Source: an uncultured Clostridia bacterium (GTDB lineage Bacteria; Bacillota; Clostridia; Christensenellales; UBA3700). From it: 11,254 nt of DNA. The notes beneath the pieces are model-generated. The model made no database searches. It was not told the DNA's origin and was given only the letters and a program-made list of their open reading frames with translations. Made by a program: the position numbers and the translations under genes. This document shows, in pieces, positions 6,444 to 11,254 of the stretch; within the stretch, counting starts at the first letter, position 1, and every line of letters begins with the position of its first letter. Where the stretch lies: assembly GCA_947176975.1 (NCBI GenBank), contig CAMWSW010000016.1:1-11254 (forward strand), in the 5' to 3' direction.

Positions 6444-7412
6444 ATGAGGTATTTACCAAAAATATGCAAGTATATAATTATATCGCTCACGCAAAATATT
6501 ATTGTGAAAAGCCGTAGGAAGATTTATATCTGCATATTTTTAATTTTACTTTGTATCGCCGTAGTGATGATTACCATCGGCGGAGTATTGGTATACGCAG
6601 GACAAAAAATGCAGACGGCATCTGCAATGAGCAGTCCCAATCCTTACGGCTTTTCGCCTAAAATGCAACTTGTCAGTTCTTTTAACACTGACTATTCGAC
6701 TTCCAAGGAAGAGCGCGCGCACAACGTAGCTTTGGCTAGCAGCAACTTTTGTTGGCTCGTTGTCAAAAAGGGGGAGACGCTGTCTTTCAATACCGTGGTA
6801 GGTTTGCGTAGCGAAGAGAGAGGATACAAGAACGCAAAAGTTATTCTCAACGGCGAATATACCGAGGGCGTGGGCGGCGGAGTATGTCAAGTGTCGACGA
6901 CGCTTTACAATGTTTGGATAAGAGCGGGTATGTCGGCTAAATCCGTGCAGTCGCACTCGTTGCCGTCGTCATATTGCGGACTGTCGCAAGACGCAACCGT
7001 CAGCGAATTCATCGACTTAGTACTCGTCAACGACAGCGATTACGACGTAATCGTCAACGGATATACGAAAAATAAGAAAGTGTATTTTGATATTTACGGA
7101 CACCCTTTGTCGTACAAGATAAATTTACGCAGTGAAATCACCGAAGTTTTGCAACCGCCCGAGCCAATCGTAGAATGGAGCGAAGAACTGTCGGGAGAAG
7201 TACAGCAAGACGCAGAGGGCGAATACACCGTCGCTAAAAAGAGCGCGGTGGGATATAAGTCAAGAGCAATTATCGAATACGTGAAGGACGGCAAAGTAAT
7301 CTTTCAAAAGGAATTGCGCAAAGATAATTATCTGCCCGTACAAGGCAAAATTATCCGTAAAAAACTTCCGCAAGATAGTTTGGATAATAGCGTAGAGGAG
7401 TTGTCTGCTTAA
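6444..7412 (+). CDS. VanW family protein with C-terminal G5-like domain, membrane-anchored
   Basis: Counted from ATG 6444 this is 322 residues. A basic KSRRK precedes a signal anchor (about 27-50), placing the rest outside the cell. The VanW domain (about 78-225) shows SFNTVVGLRSEERGYKNA, the hallmark GVGGGVCQVSTTLYN (142-156), H171 and a YDVIVNGY strand. Residues about 235-306 (YTVAKKSAVGYKSRAIIEYV, then KELRKDNYLPVQG) look like a G5 domain, a common VanW partner. VanW proteins occur in some vancomycin-resistance clusters and widely in Clostridia, but their reaction is unknown; no other van genes are here. The start is uncertain: GTG 6504 would begin directly with VKSRRK and the anchor, which looks more natural, while ATG 6444 lies 13 bp after a perfect -10. 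Neither has a Shine-Dalgarno. The gene is divergent from the kinase and shares its repeat site. Confidence 0.9.
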   Translation: MRYLPKICKYIIISLTQNIIVKSRRKIYICIFLILLCIAVVMITIGGVLVYAGQKMQTASAMSSPNPYGFSPKMQLVSSFNTDYSTSKEERAHNVALASSNFCWLVVKKGETLSFNTVVGLRSEERGYKNAKVILNGEYTEGVGGGVCQVSTTLYNVWIRAGMSAKSVQSHSLPSSYCGLSQDATVSEFIDLVLVNDSDYDVIVNGYTKNKKVYFDIYGHPLSYKINLRSEITEVLQPPEPIVEWSEELSGEVQQDAEGEYTVAKKSAVGYKSRAIIEYVKDGKVIFQKELRKDNYLPVQGKIIRKKLPQDSLDNSVEELSA

Positions 7413-7449
7413 ATAATATTTTCGTCAATAAAATGCCTTTAAAAATTTC

Positions 7450-7475
7450 GAGCTATTGTATTTTATTAGCTTTTT
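7450..7475 (+). terminator. Weak possible intrinsic terminator of the VanW gene
   Basis: AGCTA (7451-7455) can pair with TAGCT (7467-7471), with a G-T pair at the base, and a run of five T follows (7471-7475). The stem is only 5-6 bp and the loop is 11 nt, so it would be weak. It is placed 37 bp after the VanW stop, in the right position and direction. Confidence 0.3.
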
Positions 7476-7526
7476 CTACTGATAATAGTAGAATTCAACT
7501 AACGGTTGAGTGAATAATATTGAATT
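7476..7526. repeat. Cluster of short inverted repeats at the XRE gene promoter, possible operator
   Basis: Three small dyads lie in 51 bp: CTACT/AGTAG (7476-7480, 7487-7491), TCAAC/GTTGA (7495-7499, 7505-7509) and AATTCAA/TTGAATT (7492-7498, 7520-7526). The right arm of the last contains the -35 hexamer of the next gene. XRE regulators commonly repress their own promoters by binding dyads, so this may be the operator. The arms are short and A/T-rich. Confidence 0.35.
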
Positions 7527-7548
7527 TTTTCGAGCAAACGGGTATAAT
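7520..7548 (+). promoter_or_regulatory. Sigma-A promoter of the XRE regulator gene
   Basis: TTGAAT (7520-7525) is followed after 17 bp by TATAAT (7543-7548). Transcription should start near 7555, giving a leader of about 37 nt that holds a strong ribosome binding site, GGGAGGAG (7575-7582), 9 nt before ATG 7592. Confidence 0.75.
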
Positions 7549-7591
7549 CAAAGTGTAAAAACTAAATGAAGACAGGGAGGAGATTGTCCTT

Positions 7592-8512
7592 ATGAATTGC
7601 GGAGAAAAAATCGCGCGATTAAGAAAGCAAAACAATATGACGCAAGCCGAATTGGGAGAAGCGTTGAGCGTTACATATCAAGCTGTGTCAAAGTGGGAAC
7701 GCAGCGAATCGTTGCCAGACTTTGATACTATATCAAGAATATCCAAATTATTTCAAGTACCTATATCTTATTTTGAAGAGGGCGGAGAGGAACAAGTCGC
7801 TTCGGATATGACAGCGACGACGGCTGATTCGGCTACTTCGACTGCTACGCCAATCGCAGATATTATAGGTATGTGCGTGCATTGCGGAAAGGTGGTGCGC
7901 GAAGGCGAAGAAGAGACAAAGGAGCCAAAGTTGATATGCAAGGCGTGCGCGGAGCTGGCGCGCCAAGAAGCTGAGAGACGCATACTTGCCGAGAAAAGGC
8001 AGCAAGAACTTGAAAAACAAAGAAAACAAGATAGAGATAATTTCGCCAAAAGTAAATTTAGAAAACGCCGTAACATCGCTTTGATAATAGCGGCTATTCC
8101 TGCAATTATTGTATTCTTGATGTTCTTGATAGTATCTTTGACAGACGCAGAGATGATACAGGACAAAGAGTTGCAAACAGCAGGAATAGGTTGCGCGGTA
8201 GTGTTTGGAATAGTTGCTTTTACTTTCACCTCTCAAATGATATGGGGCGGCGTCGTGCGTAGCGTATGTACGGGCGGCGGTAAGATTTTAGGTATGCCGG
8301 GCGTTATATTTTCGCTTTCGCCCGACGGCATTATATTCTTGATAGTCGTCAAGATACTTCAATTCTTTATCGTCGTATTCGTATTCGTGGCATCGATTTT
8401 GTTTTGCATATTCTTGGCAATGTTCATATCGCCGTTTACCTTTATACCTTCGCTTTTATGGCGCAACCGCGAGATACGAAAAGCTACCGCAGTGGATTTG
8501 GAAGAATTTTAA
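7592..8512 (+). CDS. Membrane-bound XRE-type regulator with CxxC...CxxC knuckle
   Basis: This 306-residue protein joins four parts. Residues 1-62 are an XRE helix-turn-helix (MTQAELGEALSVTYQAVSKW, then LPDFDTISRISKLFQVPISYF). A Thr/Ala/Ser-rich linker (70-90) follows. C95xxC98 and C116xxC119, 17 residues apart, form a zinc-ribbon-like knuckle resembling a treble-clef or double-zinc-ribbon half. Residues about 120-158 are a highly charged Glu/Arg/Lys/Gln helix, likely a coiled coil. Then come hydrophobic segments at about 161-183, 197-216 and 246-290 (probably two helices), giving about four membrane spans. The DNA-binding and zinc parts would be cytosolic. It is probably a membrane-tethered transcription regulator responding to a membrane or redox/metal signal; the signal is unknown. 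The start is fixed by a strong ribosome binding site and promoter. It is monocistronic, with a strong terminator behind it. Confidence 0.9.
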   Translation: MNCGEKIARLRKQNNMTQAELGEALSVTYQAVSKWERSESLPDFDTISRISKLFQVPISYFEEGGEEQVASDMTATTADSATSTATPIADIIGMCVHCGKVVREGEEETKEPKLICKACAELARQEAERRILAEKRQQELEKQRKQDRDNFAKSKFRKRRNIALIIAAIPAIIVFLMFLIVSLTDAEMIQDKELQTAGIGCAVVFGIVAFTFTSQMIWGGVVRSVCTGGGKILGMPGVIFSLSPDGIIFLIVVKILQFFIVVFVFVASILFCIFLAMFISPFTFIPSLLWRNREIRKATAVDLEEF

Positions 8513-8538
8513 AATAGTAATAAATCACAATTACATAG

Positions 8539-8566
8539 AAAATGCAGGCGGCGACCTGCATTTTTT
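8539..8566 (+). terminator. Strong rho-independent terminator after the XRE regulator gene
   Basis: AAAATGCAGG (8539-8548) pairs fully with CCTGCATTTT (8555-8564) around the 6-nt loop CGGCGA, and the T run continues to 8566. It lies 26 bp after the stop and isolates this gene from the HD hydrolase gene. Confidence 0.9.
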
Positions 8567-8575
8567 ATTGCGCGG

Positions 8576-8604
8576 TTGACTTTTTGTATAGAAAAACTTA
8601 TAAT
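8576..8604 (+). promoter_or_regulatory. Near-consensus sigma-A promoter of the HD hydrolase gene
   Basis: TTGACT (8576-8581) is followed after 17 bp by a perfect TATAAT (8599-8604). Transcription should start near 8611, about 24 nt before ATG 8635. It lies directly behind the terminator, so it is the likely sole promoter of this gene, and it should be fairly strong and constitutive. Confidence 0.88.
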
Positions 8605-8634
8605 GAAAGTACAGTATTACGCAACGAGGAAATT

Positions 8635-9243
8635 ATGGTAGACGTAGAACTCAATAAAGCAAGATTTCTCAAAATTTATCAAGACAATATAAAGAGAGAA
8701 GGCGCGGATAAACTTTTGGAATGGCTATGCAGTGACAGAAGCGATTTCTTTGTTGCGCCTGCAAGTTCCAAATTCCACAGCGCCGTACTCGGCGGTCTAT
8801 GCGATCACTCTCTCAACGTATATGACAGAGCAGTCGAACTTATCGAAAATGAGAACAAAAAAGACGATTCGTTGTTCAAGAATATATCTGCGGAAAGCAT
8901 TGCTATTTCCACTCTGTTGCACGACTTGTGCAAAGTCAATTTCTACAAGGTAGCCCAACGCAACGTCAAAAACGAATTCGGTATGTGGGAGAAAGTCGAT
9001 TACTATACCGTCGACGAAGACCTTCCTTACGGACACGGCGAAAAGTCGGTGTATATGATAAGCGGATTTATGAGACTGACGAGAGAAGAGGCGTTGGCAA
9101 TCAATTGGCATATGGGCGGTTTTGACAAGCGCGTAATCGGCGGAGATTATTCCATAAGCAAGGCGTTTTCGCAATTCCCGTTCGCCACGCTCGTGCATAT
9201 CGCCGATATTATGGCGACATACTTCGATGAGGACAGAGAGTAA
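8635..9243 (+). CDS. HD-domain metal-dependent phosphohydrolase, YhaM-like HD domain
   Basis: A 202-residue protein made almost entirely of an HD domain. Candidate metal ligands are H58 in GGLCDHSLNVYD, the H96-D97 pair in LLHDLCKV, H134 in YGHGEKS, H159 in NWHMGGFD and D191 in HIADIMA. The GGLxxHSLNVY and LLHDLCKVNFY motifs resemble the HD domain of the YhaM 3'-5' exoribonuclease and small phage and clostridial HD hydrolases. It lacks the YhaM N-terminal OB-fold, so RNA is not assured as substrate; nucleotides are another option. It should be cytosolic. ATG 8635 is chosen because GAGGA (8626-8630) lies 4 nt upstream and a strong promoter starts transcription near 8611. An in-frame ATG at 8542 is inside the preceding terminator and is excluded. 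Confidence 0.88.
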   Translation: MVDVELNKARFLKIYQDNIKREGADKLLEWLCSDRSDFFVAPASSKFHSAVLGGLCDHSLNVYDRAVELIENENKKDDSLFKNISAESIAISTLLHDLCKVNFYKVAQRNVKNEFGMWEKVDYYTVDEDLPYGHGEKSVYMISGFMRLTREEALAINWHMGGFDKRVIGGDYSISKAFSQFPFATLVHIADIMATYFDEDRE

Positions 9244-9453
9244 AGAAAGAGTATGAAGAAGAGAGGCTCAAGTGAAATTTGCATTAGTACTGGCATATTT
9301 TTTAGTGACGCTATTCTAAAAAACGAAAATAACAAAACCAAAAACTATGATGTACTTAATGCAAACACCGCTTATCGCCTAATAAACTAACTAATCAGTT
9401 CAAGAGAGAATAATAAAACATTAGACCGCCGAATGACGGCAAAAGAGGTTAAT
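9244..9453 (+). other. Intergenic leader before the phosphohexomutase gene
   Basis: These 210 bp hold no convincing gene. An inverted repeat TTTTTAG/CTAAAAA (9299-9305, 9316-9322) is present but is not followed by a T run. AGAGG (9444-9448) is the ribosome binding site of the next gene, just after a 4-bp GCCG/CGGC hairpin (9428-9440). I see no consensus sigma-A promoter, although the length suggests one exists. Two very short open frames (starting at 9253 and 9272) are discussed elsewhere. Confidence 0.6.
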
Positions 9454-11152
9454 ATGTATCAAGACAATTACAAAGAATGGCTGAACAACGTGAGTGAGGA
9501 GCAAAAGCAAGAGCTTTTGTCGATTTCTTCCGACGAGAAGGAAATCAAAGAGAGATTTACTTTGCCGTTGGCATTCGGTACGGCGGGTATGCGCGGTACT
9601 ATCTGCATGGGTATTTCCAATATGAACGAGTATACCGTCGCAAGAGCGACGAAGGGCTTGAGCGACTATATAAATTCGCTTGGAGGAGACGAGGCAAAGA
9701 GAGGCGTCGTCATATCGTACGACACGAGACGTATGTCATTTGAATTTGCGTTGACTTCGGCAAGAGTGCTTGGCGCAAACGGCATAAAGGTGTCGTTGTT
9801 TGAAAACGTAAGGCCGGTGCCCATGTGTTCTTTTGCCGTGAGAGAACTCAATTGCATTGCAGGTATCATGATTACCGCAAGCCACAATCCAAAGGAGTAC
9901 AACGGATATAAAGTATACGGAGAGGACGGAGCGCAGATGTCTCCCGAGGCTACCGCAGGCGTAGTTAAGTTTATTCAAAATACTCCGTACTTCGGTTTGG
10001 CGCAAGAAGACGTCAAGACGACGTGTCACAAAGACATCGAGGGCAAAGACGGTTTTGCGTTGAGCGAGCATATCACAGTCATAGGAAAGAGCCTTGACGA
10101 CAAGTATTACGATACCATATCTAAGTTGTCGCTCTCTAAAGAGGCGGTAGAGAAAGTAGGCAAGGATATCAAGATAGTATATTCGCCTATACACGGCTCG
10201 GGATTCGTACCCGTGACGACGATGCTTGCAAGAATGGGCATCAACGTGTCCGTAGTCGAAGAGCAGAAATATCCCGACACGGAATTTTCCACCGTGGTTA
10301 TGCCAAATCCCGAACAGCCCGACGCGCTCAAGATGGGCATTGACCTTGCAAACAAGTTGGGCAGCGATATCGTAATAGGCACAGACCCCGACTGCGACAG
10401 AATGGGTATTGCAATAAGAGACAACAAGGGCGAGTTTACGCTCCTCAACGGCAATCAAATCGGCGCGATGCTTATGGACTACATACTCATGCGTCACAAG
10501 GAAGAGGGTACGTTGCCGAAGAACAGCGCAGTCGTCAAGACGATAGTCACCACGCGCCTTGCAGACAAGATAGCAAAGAGCTACGGCGCAACGGTATACG
10601 ACGTGCTGACGGGATTCAAGTTTATCGGCGAAAAGATAAAGGAATGGGAACAAAACGGCAAACACACCTTTATGTTTGGCTATGAGGAAAGCTACGGATA
10701 TCTCTCGGGTACGCACGCAAGAGATAAGGACGCGGTCGTCGCAAGTATGCTCTTTGCGGAGATGGCTTGCTATTATACCTACAAGAAAGTTTCGCTTTTT
10801 GACAAGCTCAATTCTTTGTTTGAAAAGTTCGGCTACTTTGTCGAAAGCAGCAAATCCATTGCATTCAAGGGATTGGACGGTATGGAGCAGATGGCAAACA
10901 TAATGAAGAAGTTCAAAGATACCGACTTGAGCGAGGTCGCAGGCGTGCCTATGATAAGCAAGCTTGACTTGGAAGCCGGTATGGTCAAATACTTTGAAGA
11001 CGGCAGAATCGAGATGTCGGATTTGCCGACCGCCAACGTAATCAAATACGAGTTCGGCGACGACGAGTGGCTTTGCATACGTCCAAGCGGCACCGAGCCG
11101 AAACTCAAGATTTACGTAGCCACCAAAGCCGAGAACAAGCAAAAGAGCTTGG
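9454..11152 (+). CDS. pgcA: Phosphoglucomutase/phosphomannomutase, C-terminus cut off by adapter
   Basis: About 566 residues of an alpha-D-phosphohexomutase of the long Firmicutes (PgcA-like) type, which interconverts hexose 1- and 6-phosphates and so links glycolysis to UDP-glucose, glycolipid and wall-polymer synthesis. Domain landmarks in order: FGTAGMRG (41-48); the catalytic serine loop TASHNP with S143; the metal loop GTDPDCDR (309-316); the sugar-binding loop GYEESYG (409-415); and the phosphate-binding RPSGTEPK (543-550). ATG 9454 follows AGAGG at 9444-9448 by 5 nt. The frame has no stop because a sequencing adapter replaces the genome from about 11153; only roughly the last 10-20 residues are probably missing, judged by the usual length near 575-580. 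Codon use matches the neighbours. A long open frame on the opposite strand is a shadow. Glucose versus mannose preference cannot be read from sequence. Confidence 0.93.
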
Positions 11153-11218
11153 CTGTCGCATATACACATCTCCGAGCCCACGAGACAAGAGGCAATCACG
11201 TATGCCCTCTTCTGCTTG
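11153..11218 (+). other. Illumina Nextera adapter, i7 index and P7 sequence (non-genomic)
   Basis: Positions 11153-11186 match the Nextera read-1 read-through adapter (mosaic end and CCGAGCCCACGAGAC) with two mismatches at 11158 and 11160. AAGAGGCA (11187-11194) equals the Nextera N711 i7 index. Positions 11195-11218 match the P7 end (ATC, CGTATGCC, TCTTCTGCTTG) with two mismatches. This is read-through from an insert shorter than the read, left in the assembly. Confidence 0.98.
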
Positions 11219-11254
11219 AAAAAAAAAAGGGGTGGGGGCGGGGGGGGGGGGGGG
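11219..11254 (+). other. Poly-A then poly-G sequencing tail (non-genomic)
   Basis: Ten A (11219-11228) directly after the P7 end and then an almost pure G run to the window end (one T, one C) are what a read shows after running off its template. Poly-G is the dark-cycle call of two-colour Illumina chemistry (NextSeq or NovaSeq type). It has no biological meaning. Confidence 0.97.

Noticed and set aside
6444..7412. VanW protein as part of a vancomycin-resistance cluster
   Set aside because: No vanH, vanA/B ligase, vanX or vanY is present, and VanW/G5 proteins are common in Clostridia without glycopeptide resistance.
8542..8634. Upstream ATG extending the HD hydrolase by 31 residues
   Set aside because: It lies within the terminator hairpin and upstream of the TTGACT/TATAAT promoter, so it would not be in the transcript.
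9253..9390. 45-codon open frame starting MKKRGSSEIC
   Set aside because: Only a poor purine-rich stretch precedes it, composition is unlike the neighbouring genes, and no domain or hydrophobic pattern is seen; length is within chance for this A/T-rich gap.
9736..11199. 487-residue open frame on the minus strand opposite the phosphohexomutase
   Set aside because: It mirrors a gene with all catalytic motifs intact, lacks a sensible domain or ribosome binding site, is rich in His/Arg/Tyr/Val as reverse-complement translations of this codon usage are, and its start lies inside the sequencing adapter.
11229..11254. G-rich run as a G-quadruplex or telomere-like element
   Set aside because: It directly follows adapter and poly-A and is the dark-cycle artefact of two-colour sequencing.
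1..11254. CRISPR arrays, tRNA or rRNA genes, insertion sequences, TPP riboswitch
   Set aside because: No regularly spaced repeats, tRNA-like arms, rRNA stretches, transposase motifs or THI-box elements were seen on either strand.

Overview
The window looks like the end of a contig from an uncultured, mid-GC member of the Bacillota, probably a Clostridia-like gut or metagenome lineage. This is inferred from AGGAG/GAGGA-type ribosome binding sites, sigma-A promoters with 17-bp spacers, intrinsic terminators and the gene families present (iron-dependent alcohol dehydrogenase, VanW/G5, XRE regulators, a LytS-like kinase). I cannot name a genus. The last ~100 bases are not genomic: they are an Illumina Nextera adapter with index, followed by poly-A and poly-G.

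Layout. (1) Positions 1-2624, + strand: the 3' part of an iron-dependent alcohol dehydrogenase, thiamine pyrophosphokinase, a Gph-like HAD phosphatase overlapping it by 13 bp, and a DUF1349 protein. They are packed closely enough to be one operon. (2) 2653-7412: a regulatory block. A gene for a 322-residue single-pass membrane protein of unknown function (+) converges on a two-component operon (-) made of a large membrane histidine kinase with a carbohydrate-binding-like ectodomain and a receiver/winged-helix (SARP-type, COG3947-like) response regulator. A VanW/G5 protein is transcribed divergently from the kinase. (3) 7520-8566: an unusual XRE regulator carrying a CxxC...CxxC knuckle, a charged helix and C-terminal membrane segments, with its own promoter and a strong terminator. 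(4) 8576-9243: an HD-domain hydrolase behind a near-consensus promoter. (5) 9454-11152: a phosphoglucomutase/phosphomannomutase, cut off near its C-terminus by the adapter.

Most interesting result. The space between the kinase and the VanW gene holds a perfect contiguous tandem 11-bp repeat (GCCAAAAAAGC twice). It is flanked at exactly 10 bp on each side by a perfect TATAAT facing outward. A degenerate pair with the same 11-bp period and the same TTGGC core lies 11 bp before the -10 of the 322-residue membrane protein gene. SARP and OmpR-type winged-helix regulators bind direct repeats of this period next to the -10. The inference is a local circuit in which the kinase/regulator pair controls itself, the VanW protein and the membrane protein, perhaps in a cell-envelope response. 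The motif geometry is seen directly; the regulatory link is not proven.
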